Below, piece after piece: positions 34,856 to 47,319 of a stretch of DNA of 64,000 bases. The stretch's first letter is position 1, and each line of letters opens with the position of its first letter. The DNA comes from Aralia elata. Taxonomy: Eukaryota; Streptophyta; Magnoliopsida; Apiales; Araliaceae. The stretch spans positions 46,023,222 through 46,087,221 of the forward strand of contig CM068383.1 in assembly GCA_034770075.1 (NCBI GenBank), written 5' to 3'. Below the pieces are notes generated by a model. The model searched no databases, was not told the DNA's origin, and was given only the letters and a program-made list of their open reading frames with translations. A program made the translations under genes and the position numbers.

Positions 34856-36912
34856 TGTCGACGCCGGGTTTTTCTTCGGGTGTCCTTTTTAGTCTTTTCC
34901 AATTTTAGCCTCTTGATTTAATGATTTTTTGGAAAAGATCGGCATTAATGTCGACGGGGTTTTTGAAAGATCGTGATTATGATGAGCCAATTAACCAGAG
35001 TCGCCAGTTGGTATATTTGAAGTGGATGTACCAACTCATCCGAGTTTCTATTTTTTTATAAATCGCTGGCTCATATGTGACTCCGAATTAATTGGTCTGC
35101 GAACCGAGATTCATAGAGTTCGGGGGCTTGCTTAAGCGAGGGGAAGGTGTTAGGCACCCCCCGACTTCCGTGAAACACGGTTACCGCAACCTTGATGTTT
35201 TTCCTATCCCTTAATTCATGAAATGTGTAAGTATGCGTGTGTGTGTGTGTATGCCTACGCGAATATTGTGGTGAGTTTGTATGAAAGAAATTCTTTTGGG
35301 TGTTTTATGAAAGAGACGTGCTTTATTTTGGAGAGTGCTATAGAATGTCCTTTCCTTTAATACGAGAAAGATTTATTTCTTTATGGGAAAGGTTTGATTT
35401 TAAATGGCAAAAAGTTATGAGATTTTTATTAAGCGTTGTTTTGGGAAGACATGAATTTGTTAAACCTTAGCCCAAATAGGAATCGAGATTTATACGTTGC
35501 TTTCATAAATAATGGGCAATTTCTAAGATCTCTTTCGCCCTATGTATCAAGGTTTAACAAAACATTTCGTTCATTCATAAAACCGCTTTTTGGGATGTTT
35601 GAAAATAATTTCCTTTGGCCTTCTCGTTTAATAGAAATCAACATTTATTAACAACTTCCAATTTTTTAGCCTCGTGATGCTAATATCCTACTTTAATTGA
35701 TTTTAGAAAAATCTTTATTGTTTTGGCTTTGAAATCCTTTTGTTTGGTGTTACAAATCGAATTAAATATCAAACGCATAGGGGGGTATTCACGGGCATGT
35801 AAGCCATCAAAATATCCCTGAACGCCAACAATCACATGTTTCACTATTACGGGGCCTTAAACCCGATTCTCGCCTTAGCGTCGTTTTAAGGCCTGACGAT
35901 TACAGATTTACTACGGAAGCTACATCATTCTTACTATTTACATAAAAAAACGTCCATCATCGGATTTGGACCACGGGGTCGCTTTCCTAGGCTCACAACC
36001 AAATTTCCACACACCCACAATCGGATGTTACAAGAAATAACCAACACGGATAATCTAACAATACCAAGACATCCTAAAATATCGATTTAAAAGAAACTAT
36101 GCCAAATATAACATCGTAAGACAAACAAAAAAAGATCAACGAATAAATATCATTGGGTTATTAGGAAGAATTTTGTTCCGATGGAACCCTCACCAATAAT
36201 CCCTAATTCATTGTTCCATCATAAATTACATGAAAACTACATTTAATTTGACCAAATGATGTGATAGAAATTGCAAAAATAAGGAGATTTTTACCTTGCA
36301 AATGAAATCCAAATGGATGTAAATTTGTCTATTCGGATAGAAGAAAAGATATATGTGATACAATTAATTCACAAGAATATTATTCCTCTCTTTTTTTCTC
36401 TCTTTCACTCCTATTTTTGTTGCAAATCTATGCTATTTATTCCTTAATTTTCGAACTTCTTGCTGCTGTATTTTTCTTCTTCTCGGATCTGCTGAATTCC
36501 TCCTCTCTCTTCTCCCTGTATGCTGAAATGAGTTGTTATCGGCTGGCCAGAGCCAGCCGTAGATTGATCTGCGGCTGGCTGGCCGCCTGCCTTCCACCCA
36601 GCACGCCAGCCACTTTGATTATTTAATTCTTCTCGGTTCCCGCACCGCACCTCGATTCTTGCATCGCGCTGTCAGTTTTATCCGAAATGCCTGTATTTTG
36701 CAGTCCGATAATTACTGCGGGACGTGACACATTATTCGGAAATGCTCATTTCAGATGGCTTTATCGTCACGTTGATTTTGACTGCAACTTGTCGCGGCGG
36801 CGTCCAGTCTTCGCACTTATGCCGATTCTTTTGCTCCCGCAGGCGGGTTCAATTGACGATTTTGCCCTCCTGTCAAGGTTAGCATACGAAGTGCAAAATT
36901 TGGGTGTCTACA
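34856..36912 (-). repeat. 5' LTR of element A
   Basis: 2,057 bp. It matches 19451-21475 apart from about 16 substitutions and a 32-bp segment at about 36546-36577, which holds one CCGTAGAT-TG-ATCTGCGG palindrome. Confidence 0.96.
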
Positions 36913-37524
36913 ATAGACATCGTCTATTTAATAACACCATCTTTATTATGGAGTCAGGTAACTCATAGTTCTCATCTTTTATAACTCTTCAAGATTCTTC
37001 TTTGAATCTTCTTGTTTATATATTAATATATCAATTCTTCCTTTAAGAATCTCTAACTTCGTTCATATTATTCAATATATTATTCGAGTTTACTATGCGT
37101 CATTCGCGTCTTCTTCTTGTAACGTTTCTAGGTCTTAACTCATCTCATACTTCTACCTATATGAAAAGAATCACTTCTTAATCATACGCATCCGTATTTC
37201 TATACTTGATACACATCGAGTCTCTAACAGTGTTCAGTACAGCACCTGAGTGGTTTCCCACAAACAACCAACAAACTAGTTCCCGTCTCGTCTACACTGT
37301 CTCTCACAGTGAGTTAGATCGGTTGCTAGTTCGTATCAACCTCCGCTCTCTGAAGGAATTGTTTAGCCCAGATACCATATATCAACCATTAAAGAATACG
37401 ATTGCACCATAATTATACTTCACTTATTATTCTTTAAACTCTATCATCTTCACCTCTCTTCTCTAAGGTTATAGCTTAAGGTACTCGCACCTAAGATTTC
37501 TAACCTATCAGCTCTGATACCAAC
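36913..37524 (-). other. Internal region of element B, right half, with PBS
   Basis: Starts with the ATAGA duplication of element A. On the minus strand TGGTATCAGAGC (37522-37511) is a perfect initiator-tRNA-Met type PBS two bases from the 5' LTR. No gene. Confidence 0.85.
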
Positions 37525-40500
37525 TGTAACGACCCGAAATTCTGAACAATCTAACTCTTCACTTCGGTCATTAACAATAAATCCATTTTCTGACTTTACA
37601 ACATTATTCAATGCTAAACTTAATAAAATGCGGAATAATATTAAACTTTCTAGTTTTCTTTCTTTGCTTTCCCTGAAACATAACCTTTAAACATTTACAT
37701 AATCTAGAATCATATTTACTTAATGATTCGCTTCATCAGAGTTATAATAAAAATAAAACTTCTAGATTCCATACCCTTTATACAACGGATAAAATTAAAT
37801 TACAACTCAATACAAATTTAATAACTCTACATCTGCTACACTTATTACATAATCAGATACATTTTCCAGAACCTCAATTATGGTTCAAAAATATTAATTT
37901 AAGCTAAAAAAATTAGTCTGCATGCATTACATCTGAATCATGCCATTCAAGCAGCAGTTAACCTTACCTTGTATCTTTAACCTGCAAAAATGGTTATTTG
38001 CAAGAATGAGCTCGACAGCTCAGCAAAATCTAACAATTTGCATGCATCACATAGCACATAGATAACATGTTCATCATCTAAATCATAATCATTTGACTAA
38101 ACATATCATACATAATGATCAACACATATCTAGTAAAGATTGAGTCCCACAACTCAATCAACATTCTTTACTTAACGAACGTAGTCATATTTTGACCTTG
38201 TCGTTTCATAATTGCAACATATATAAAAATATAACATGCTTTTACACCATAAATTTAAAACAGTTAATCATTTAGTTCACATAGCAAATAGGAACTAAAA
38301 GACTTGCCTGGTTTGTAGATTATCAATTACCATAACCAGCTTATATATTTCTGCACTTCACGTATCCTACATGATATATATATCATACACATCATTTATT
38401 AGCCACGTAGAAACACTTAGTATTAATTCTACTTAATATTTCATAATCCTTCATTTTATTACGTTCCACTTTAATCGACACTTAACCCTTAGTTAAGTCT
38501 TAAACTTCGCTTTACATTAAATGTATAAATATATAGGGTAACATAGTATGCCAAAAAGAAAAGAATTAAAAACAAGAAAAAATTTCATTTCTGCAATTCT
38601 CGCGGGGGCGAGAAAATTATAACACAAAACTCTCGCCGGGGCAAGCTCTCGCCAGGGCGAGAAAGTCCTTCACAAAATTCTCGCCGGGGCGAGCTCTCGC
38701 CGAGGCGAGAAAATTGGCTTGTTGAGCTCGCCGGGGCGAGCTTCATGAATTCCAAATTCTGCAGTTCGCGAACTGCAGAATTTTCAGACCAAAATTTCCC
38801 AATTTCTTCATTTTAACAACAATTTAGACATACCCAAATATTATAATCTTTATAGAATCAATACCCAACATGTTTATAACAATTCTAACATCTTAAACAT
38901 CTTAATCAATCAATTTCAAGCTTCAAATATCAATATTTATTCTAATTTTATAATTTTTTACAAATTTAGCGCAATCACTCGCTACGGATTCGTTTCTGAA
39001 CCAATTTGGTCCGTTCAACTTCCGTTGTTTTTGTTTTTTAACGCATAACAACAATACACCGTCAATTCACAAATTATTACTCAAATTAAACCTCAATTTT
39101 CATACATTTAAGCCATATTCACATATTTCTTCTCTGTAAATTTCTAAAGTCTAAGTAAACATAGTTTTATGATTTTAATTCAATCAAAATCGTTTATAAT
39201 CAATATATAATCAGAGTATCACAATCTAACAACATATATAACTAATTTCTCAACAAATTAACCATCAAGACCAATCACAGAGAACTAGTTTTTAGAAAAA
39301 TAAAAACTAGCAATTTGAGAATTTACCTTTGATTTCTTCTATGCTTAGTTACACAATTAGGAGAGCTTGATTATCCTCCTTCTTCCTTCTTTGATTTCTA
39401 AACCTTCACTCCCAATTCACAGAGAATTCTCCCACTCTCTCTTTTTCTCTTGTTCTGAGTTTTTTTAACGTGAAAACTAAAGGCTTAGCAGTTATGAAAT
39501 TCAATGGGCTCAGTGGTTACAAACACCAAGGGTCACAAGGCCATGTTTGACTGACCCTTTAAAACACCCTTTAATTTATTTTTATAAAACTCTTACTATA
39601 TGATACATTTGTCACGCTTAAATATAATTTTTATTTAATAATTAATTTTGTTTAATAAAAATCATCTTTCACTTAATAAATAATTTTATTTAATAAAATT
39701 ATTCATCCTCTCATTAAATAAATTATCAACATCTTATTAACATCCATGCATAACAAAATACGCATCCAGTTATAAAAATATTTATTATCACTTTACTTAA
39801 TATTCTCATACAAATAAATTATCACACAATATTCTCATCAAATATTTATTTTATTAAATAAGCATCCCAATTAAAATATTTATTCTACTCAATAAATATT
39901 TTATCCATTTATGAAATTCACAATCGTAATACATTAACATATAACATATTGTTTTCTCGTTTTATCAAAACAAATATATATTTACATTAATTCATTATTT
40001 TAATCAAGTGAATTATTCACATTATTGTGAAATATAATCCATAACAATTTCTTTGCTAACAAGGCATAATAATTAAAATATATTATTTCACCATATAATA
40101 TTTAACTTTCTAATATTCAGTAAATATCTTTTCGTAGCAATTTCCTTCACTTCATTCAATAGTTTAATTAACTATTAAGCCTCTTCTCTCAAATACACGA
40201 ACATATAATTCTCTTCACATCAAATCACATATTTCACAATACATATCACATATATACATATATTCAAACCCAAAACATCTCGTAACAAGAATTTTATTTT
40301 TTTTAAATTCTTATTTAATAACTTCTGAAAATTCGGGTTGTCACATCCTTCCCTCCTTATAAGGATTCCGTTCTCGGAATCAGCGAAACCTCCCTTACTC
40401 GGTTTTCACAAAAATCTCTTTCACAATTATCGTTGAATAACTTCAACACATTACCTTAGTGTAGATTTTATTTCATCACCTTCACTTAAACTTGGAATAC

Positions 40501-40629
40501 TTCGAGTATTATATATTCTTTAATCCCTTAACCCATTCATTTCCTTTCTCCAACGATCATTGCATAACATACTCATTGTAATCATTTAATATCCTGATTT
40601 AGCATCGCATAAATATTCGGGATATCACA
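37525..40629 (-). repeat. 5' LTR of element B
   Basis: 3,105 bp, with the same ends as 14273-17327. It has six CTCGCC-type dyads (starts 38599, 38632, 38648, 38680, 38696, 38727) against four in the other LTR, and the 30-bp perfect palindrome at 38754-38783. Confidence 0.9.
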
Positions 40630-40974
40630 AATCCCCCCTAAGATGCCGAACCCTATAGGTGGTTGAACCCTATATCATTTCCTTTCTCCAGCTTATTGTT
40701 GGCCATGATACATACCAGAATAAGTCAAAAAATGGCTCTGAATGATGCATTTTGGCTGTCCGATGTTTGTTGGAAAAATTTTAGAAATCTTTTTCTTTCA
40801 TAATTGTGATTTTGATCCTTCTCTGACTCCATTTCTTCTTCTTTTTAGGTATTCTCAAGTATAAATCTCAGATTTTTCCCTTGCCATGTTAAGCATACTC
40901 AAGTTCAAATGCTTTACTTGACATCCTTTCCTTGCTCTTTAGTACCCTTATGTGGAGTCTTCCTTACTTGCAGG
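40630..40974. other. Element C internal sequence, right of B
   Basis: Non-coding, with GAACCCTATA words like those at 13970-14010. It leads into the PMD pseudogene. Confidence 0.45.
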
Positions 40975-43900
40975 CCTCGTCAACCGAATGTTCTAAAGAC
41001 TTGAAAACTTCCAAGGTACCTCCCTTTGTTAGTGATTGGGGAAGGGCTCCCTTCTTTGGGCCTTCTGACGCCTTCTAGGAGCAAGTCAGGACTTATGATC
41101 GTACAACGTTTCCTCCACCAGAGAAAAAAGGCTTGTTTCTTTATGTCGCGGCTTGCGGAGGTTCGGGCGAATTCCCCCATTCCGATCGCATTCCCTGCAT
41201 GTGCATAGAGAAACAAGAATACCCTTTCAGTCCCTTTTACTTCCTATCTGACTCATCTGGCCGCCTTCAGGGATGGTAACATTGACCGGCGAGATCCTCG
41301 GGAATGCTAAGTATAAGGCTATACTAAAGAGTGCGGGCATATATCGTTGCATTCAGCTATGTAGGGATCTACGTATCCAACAGGATCATGACGCCCTTAC
41401 CGTGTTGATTTCCCACTGGTGCTCTTCTTCATGCACATTCGTTACTGCTTGGGGGGAATTCACTCCTACTCTAGAGGATGTCTTTGCTCTCTACCAGTAA
41501 GCCTTTTCTTCTATTTCTTTCATTCATTTTTATTCCCCTTCTTTTTTTCCAAATTATGTACTTATTTTGAGTTATATCTTGTAGCCTTCCTGCTGTCGCT
41601 TCGGCTTCTTGTGACCCATCTAGTATGTCCGCTAGAGATGCTGAGTGTGTTACCTACTTGATAGAAGCCTTCAAGAAGTCTACCTATTACGTCTCACGAT
41701 TTAAAGGTAACACACTCCTTCCAGATTTTGAGACCACTAGCCGACAAAAGAATTCCTGGTTATCTTGGGTGCGCTACTTCTTTCGGTATTACAAAACTAA
41801 CTAGTGGGATAGTTCTACTTACGACAAATCCGTCCTTGCTTTTCGTAAGGAGCCTTGTCCTTTTCCTCTGGCAGCCTATCTGGCTATGTGATTGTCCCGT
41901 TTTCTCTTTCCTGGGTCTTCTGTTGACGGTCCTTCAGCCCGTATGTTTAGCTTTGCAGCTCTGCTATCTCGGGGTTTGGAGGTTACTCTTGCTTCCCTCT
42001 TTTTGGGAACCTTGTATCGTCGTTTAGATGAAGTAGCCTTTACTTTGTGAGAATCTGTTGGGAGGTATTCGTTTTCATGTTTTCATTAACTATTTTTCAC
42101 ACTACACTTTTCTCTTCTTTTTCTTGAATTATCAACCCTCTTTTTTCGTCTACTCAGGTACGACGTGAATTGCTTCATTCCAGGCTCCTTCCTTCAGCTC
42201 TTCCTCTTCGAGCATTTCAAGGGTTATTCTTCTCTTGAACATCTTTTTAAAAGGAAAAAGAAGTCTTCAGACCCTTTTTCATCGCCCCATATCAACCCCT
42301 GAACAGCCCACTGGATTGATTACCATTTTAGTTCAGACTTGCGGCTTTTCATTAATGATTTTTCATGCTTCACCGCTCGTCCCTACACTATTGCCTCAGA
42401 AAACGGTGGTCACCTACCTCACTTCTATAGGCGTGAGTCTCACTCTTATCTAAACACCAACGGGTTGAGTGGTTCTTCATTATCCTGGTTCATCTTCCTT
42501 TGGGCTGTGGAGCTTCCATATTTTATTGAGGATAATGATTTTGGTACCGTACTTTATAATCCTCATAGGGTTATGAGGCAGTTTGGCTTTGACCAGGAGT
42601 GTCCCTTCGGCCATACCTGCAAGGAGACTTATAAGACTGCTCTTCTTAATTTCATGTCTACCTCCCCCTCTTTTGCATGGGCCTTTCCAGAACCCACAAC
42701 TGCTCCTCACAGATCCTTTCCCTTTGCCTTTGTCATACCAACTGCTACTCGGAGTGGGCGGTATACTACTGGTGAATGCAACTATTAGCAAATCAATCTT
42801 AAGAGGTGGGAGGAGGACACCCTGATGTGCTCTATACCATCTTCTCCTCCCAAGTGTCTTCAATGGGCTAGGATGTTATGTTCTCCTAAGCCCAATGTCC
42901 GTTCAGAATAGTGGCCAGCCAGTAGCCGGCTTATTGAGCGTGAGGCCTTGATGCTTAAGTCTTCTCCTCCTCAGTCAGTAGGTGTGCATTCTCAAAGTGA
43001 CCCAGTTATTCTTCCCGTATAGGCCCCTACTACCTCCAGGAACCTTCCACCACGGACTTTGTCTCAGTTACCTCTGTCTCGGATGCCTCCTCCAATTCCT
43101 CCCTAGGGATCCTCTGATGCCGGGAAAATGAGAATTACTCGTTCTAAAACAAGAACATCTACCACTACTGATTCTAAGGTGGCCCCTCCTATTGCTTCTA
43201 TCGTGTCCCTGGTTAGTCATCCTGGCATCATGCTTCACTTAAGGCCATTAGCAAAGCACCCTCTTAATGATACTAGTCCTAGTGTGCCGGCAGCCGAGGA
43301 TCCGGTCAAGAAACACCACAAAAATTTGGTATGTATTTTTTTTTAGTATCTTCATTTATGTCTGTTACTATCCACATAGCTGCTTTCGTGATTCCTTATA
43401 TCATTATTTACAACATTTTTAGATTGTTGATGCTCATGAAAAGGATGATGATATTCCTTTTGAGTTTATGTCTAGTACTACAAATGGGGCAACTGCGACG
43501 GCTTCTACTAGTTGTGATCCTCCCCGACCTATCTCTATCAGTGTTGAGTCGTCTTCATCACATGATGTTTGTGTTAGTCTTGACGCTAAAGACACTATCT
43601 GATGTGAGTTCGAGCCTTGCTTTAGGTGATACAATAATTTCCTCAAACCCTCTTATAACTTCTCCACATGATAGGCCTAAGGATACCAATGAGACTCCTG
43701 CTTCCTCGAGGGGGGATCCTTCTGAGACTATTGCTGATGTTTATCCTCCCCAGAAGGATTCTGCCGAGTTGGTGATTTCTCGGGAAGGTATTGTTGATAG
43801 CACTTTAGGTGGATTGAACGACATTCCGCCTTCTGTGGCATCTCCCAATTATTTTTCCATTGACTATCTTGTGAGTATCTTTCTTTGGTAAATATATCAT

Positions 43901-44790
43901 CTTCTTTTTGAATTTTCTTTCTTTCTCCCAAATATATTATGCTTTATCATCTTGTTTTTTAGAGCGAGAAGATGCAAGATTTGCCTTTGCCTGTTGATGC
44001 GCTTGCCTCATTTGATGCTCTCAATCCGGATGTTGACACCTCGCTGTATAATGACCTCGGTTATCCTCCGGGTTGTCTTCCAGATGACCAAGGCGTCGAT
44101 GATTCATTAGCAGCCCAGCAACCCCTTGCTCCTCCATCCTTTATCTCGACAAATTCTGTGATGGCCTCTAAAGTAGCTTCTGCCAGAGCTTCCTTCAATC
44201 CAAGTGGAGATCTTGTTTCTTGGAGGGGCTTCTAGATATCATCTTCTAGTCAAGAAAGTCTTGAGCGTCTCCTAGCTCCGGTTCCTACAGATACTTGACC
44301 AGCTGATTATTAAGGCGTCTTCTACCCAGACCTTTTTCCTAGATCAGCTCGCATGCCTTGTTCTTGGGTTGCACACTCTTTCTTTATACTCTTTGCGAGT
44401 CGAGGACTTGGAGAAATTTAGCGATGATGTAGACGACCTTGCAGCCGTGGGTGTTGATATGTCCCCTTTTCGGGCTACACTGGATCTTCTTAAATCAAAT
44501 TTTAATCTGGTTGGGCTACATTCGGAAGTTGCTGTACGTAAGTGTGAAGATGACTCCTTTTCAGCATAGATTTTGGAGCTTGACGAAGCCGCAAACAAAT
44601 TGAAGATCCATTCCCAAGATCTAAAGTCCCAGCTTCAGGAGGTAGAGCGTCAGCTTTAGGACTTAGAGTCAGCTACTTGAGATGTCAAGAAATTGAAAGC
44701 TGAAAATCTTGAGGTTCGGGATGGTGCCATTACTGATTTAGAGGCCTTAGCTATGCCTTCTCTTCAGTTTGATATGTCATGCCTTTAGAT
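40975..44790 (+). pseudogene. Second, divergent PMD gene in element C, broken
   Basis: Fragments in several frames give a MAIN-like plant mobile domain. WCSSSCTFVTAWGEFTPTLE lies at about 41409-41480, followed by a GT-AG intron (41498-41584). Next come SWLSWVRYFFRYYK and FPLAAYLAM-stop-LSRFLFP (41750-41920), then after another intron the segment at 42158-42788 with YNPHRVMRQFGFDQECP. The rest is a Ser/Pro-rich tail and a coiled coil near 44340-44790. At least two in-frame stops and frameshifts break it. It lies antisense to element C, as the PMD genes do in A, D and E, but its sequence is far from theirs. Confidence 0.75.
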
Positions 44791-45342
44791 CAAGACTTTT
44801 TGTAGTCTCTTTTTTTCTTTTCCTATATCAGAAACACATTTACACATATTTCATTTATCAAAGTAGAGTTTCTTTAACCTTGTTAATTGTCTTTAATTTG
44901 AATGATTCCTTAAAACTCAATATTTATCATTGAATCTCAAGTTTACTCAAATGAATACTCTAAGACAACAATAGGTATTATGAATAGGTAAACATGAATG
45001 TTGTCAATAACATGTATATATATTTTTTCGCAAACCAACACTAGAATATATATATATATATATATTAAAAAAAACATTCAAGTATAAGTGAAACTTTGAT
45101 AATTTATTGATAATCAAATTGCTTTTAACGAAAAGCATAACGTTTCAAAATTTTCATAAAAATAATAAATCTTGCTTTTGTCGAAGAAAGCATAACGTTC
45201 GCCACTTTTAAAGATAAAGTGTAACTTTTTCAGAGGATTTATAGTCAGGTGCCTCGATTACTTTTAAAGTTGAAAGTATAACTTTGAGGGCTTATAGTCA
45301 GGTGCATCAATTACTTTTAAAGTTGAAAGTATAACTTTTGTG
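44791..45342. repeat. AT-rich spacer with short direct repeats
   Basis: No gene. At 45240-45340 a unit containing TTATAGTCAGGTGC and ACTTTTAAAGTTGAAAGTATA occurs twice. A (TA)n tract lies at 45047-45065. The junction with copia 2 is at about 45343. Confidence 0.6.
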
Positions 45343-45949
45343 ATGACTATTTTAGTGGATGCTTGAATGTATGGGTTTTTATAAATGGGGTCTGCGTACC
45401 TCGTCTTCTCTAATTTTTCTTAATGTAAATTCTATCTCCCTCATATGTACTTCCCCTTGACTGATGATCAAGGTTTCTATTTATTGTAAATAGTTTTGTA
45501 ATAGGACTAGTTAGAATTAATTTTGAAGAATTAGAGACAAAGGAGCAAGGAGCGCATGAAGACCCATTTGTAATGTAGCTCGGGTTTAAATATAATAGTT
45601 AAATTTAAATTTTATTCTTGCACCCTAGGTTTGACCTTTTGGTTCACTTGGTGGCTCTAGCGAACCAAACTAGAATAAAAGTCCATAATCAATCCGGGTA
45701 GAATATAGTATTCTATATGTGCATGCTTACTATATATATATTATATATTATCCAACATGCTTCGCATGTAAAATAATATGACGCGTATTTTATATATATA
45801 TGTGCATGCGCGCTAAACAAGATGAGACTAATAATAATAAACCCCTCAAAGAAATCATATTAAGTGCTAAGCGTTCAAAGATATTTGAAATATCGAACGT
45901 CGCCTTCTAGCATGGTAAAGCAATAGAGTATTAAATGCTTAATATGAGT

Positions 45950-46242
45950 TTGTTGTGTCACCACAAGGCAAATATTAAATATTTAAGATGTTGCTTTATC
46001 ACATTTGATGCTTATAAATAGACTGAATGATGCTGCTTTGTTGTATCACCATAAGGACAATGTTTTTCTTTCGAATATATGGAAGTGCTAGGTTGGACTT
46101 AACTTGGATAATTTTGATTCGGATGTGTCACCACTTGATCAAAATAATCTAAGAGGCAAAATAAAAGGAGTTACATAGTGATGTAATTGACAATAGTTGT
46201 CTACCTATTTATTTATATATCGTTTGTTGTGTCACCACAAGG
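45950..46242 (+). repeat. Hairpin words in the copia 2 leader
   Basis: TTGTTGTGTCACCACAAGG occurs at 45950 and 46224. A variant with two paired-arm changes (TTGTTGTATCACCATAAGG) is at 46038, and a short form at 46124. Order and spacing match copia 1. Confidence 0.7.
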
Positions 46243-46440
46243 CTATATACATTTGAAATGGGGTCCTTAATCTCACTAGCAAAACTTTAATTAGATTTGC
46301 CGAACTATATATATTGAGGGTAATATAGTTTGATGAAAATAGTGGGAGATACCAATTTAAATAAAGACCTAATTTATTTTGATAATTAATTAAATGAATG
46401 AATGCTAAAATGTTGTCTATTTCACATGCAGAATTTAAAA

Positions 46441-47319
46441 ATGTCAAACTCACTATCACTGCGTAGCATACTTGATGCTAACAAATTGACCGGACCGAAT
46501 TATACGGACTGGTTAAGGAATCTGAGAATTGTTCTCACTACTGAAAAGATTTCTTATGTCCTAAATTCGTCAGTCCCTGCAAATGTTGCAGAAACAGCCT
46601 CTGAGGATGAGATTGCTACTTTCAGAAAGTAGCAAGATGATGCAATCTTGGCTCAATGCATCATGCTCGCATCCATGAGTAACGAGCTTCAGCGTCAGCA
46701 TGAAACTATGGATGCTCCTACTATATTGTTGCACCTCAAAGAGTTGTATGGTGAGCAAAGTAGGACTGTCAGATATCAGATATCTAAGGAGCTCTTTCGA
46801 TCTCGTATGACCGAGGGCACTGCTATTGAGACTCATATCCTTAAGATGATCAATCTGATTGAACAACTTGGACAGCTTGGGTTTGTGATGGATGGGGAGT
46901 TAAGTCAAGATTTGATCTTGCAGTCACTCCCGGACACCTTCTCACAATTTGTTGTGAATTTTCACATGAATAAGTTGGACGTCAGCTTGCCTGAGCTACT
47001 TAACATTCTGAAAACTATTGAAGGTCACTTCTCATCCAACAAGAACCAAGTCTTACTAGTGGATGATTCTTCCAAGAAAAGGAAGAGGCCTAAGGTATCT
47101 TCTGAAAAAAAGAAAAACAAGAAGGCTAAGGGCAAGGCGAAGAGAAAGGATAAAAAGAAACCTGATCCATATAGCAAAGGAATTTGCTACCATTGCAATA
47201 AGCCGGGACACTGGAAGAGGAACTGCAAGGAGTATCTTGCGGACCAGAAGAAGCTTGGAGAAGCTTCGACTTCCGATATAGGTTTGTTCATGATTGAAAT
47301 TAATTTTTCTGAAAGTTAA
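46441..47319 (+). pseudogene. Copia gag, element 2
   Basis: ATG at 46441 begins MSNSLSLRSILDANKLTG, with the PNYTDWLRNLRIVL word of plant copia gag. A TAG near 46630 interrupts it (a Trp codon fits the context). The frame then continues through SLPDTFSQFVVNFHMNKLD, a Lys-rich stretch and a CCHC zinc knuckle (CYHCNKPGHWKRNC, 47185-47226), stopping at 47317-47319 before protease. Confidence 0.9.

Larger units (their letters stand above)
19451..36912 (-). mobile_element. Element A, full-length Tat/Ogre-type Ty3/gypsy retrotransposon
   Basis: The element is 17,462 bp with two LTRs (34856-36912 as 5', 19451-21475 as 3') and TG...CA ends. It is flanked by the 5-bp duplication ATAGA (19446-19450 and 36913-36917). 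The PBS, purine tract, gag, protease, RT, two RNase H-like segments and integrase are all on the minus strand. An intron between protease and RT, and extra antisense ORFs beyond integrase, fit the Tat/Ogre group. The LTRs differ by about 16 substitutions by eye plus one 32-bp deletion, so insertion is recent. Gag-pol has several lesions, so the copy is not autonomous. Confidence 0.95.
14273..40629 (-). mobile_element. Element B, large non-autonomous LTR element (LARD type), carrying element A
   Basis: Two LTRs of about 3.1 kb (14273-17327 and 37525-40629) face the same way. Without element A the internal region is only about 2.7 kb and has no retroviral domain. A tRNA-Met PBS (minus strand, 37522-37511) and a purine tract (AGAAGAAGGAGTGAA, just right of 17327) fix the orientation as minus. 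The flanks AATCT (14268-14272) and AATCC (40630-40634) look like a 5-bp target duplication with one change. The structure fits a LARD; mobilisation would need proteins from another Ty3/gypsy element. The purine tract and TGTGACAACCCGAATTTT word resemble Tekay/Del chromovirus LTRs. Confidence 0.85.

Noticed and set aside
37206..37412. 69-codon ORF inside element B
   Set aside because: No domain, short, and in a non-coding LTR element interior.
41026..41208. Small independent gene at the start of the C pseudogene
   Set aside because: It fits better as an out-of-frame piece of the broken PMD gene.
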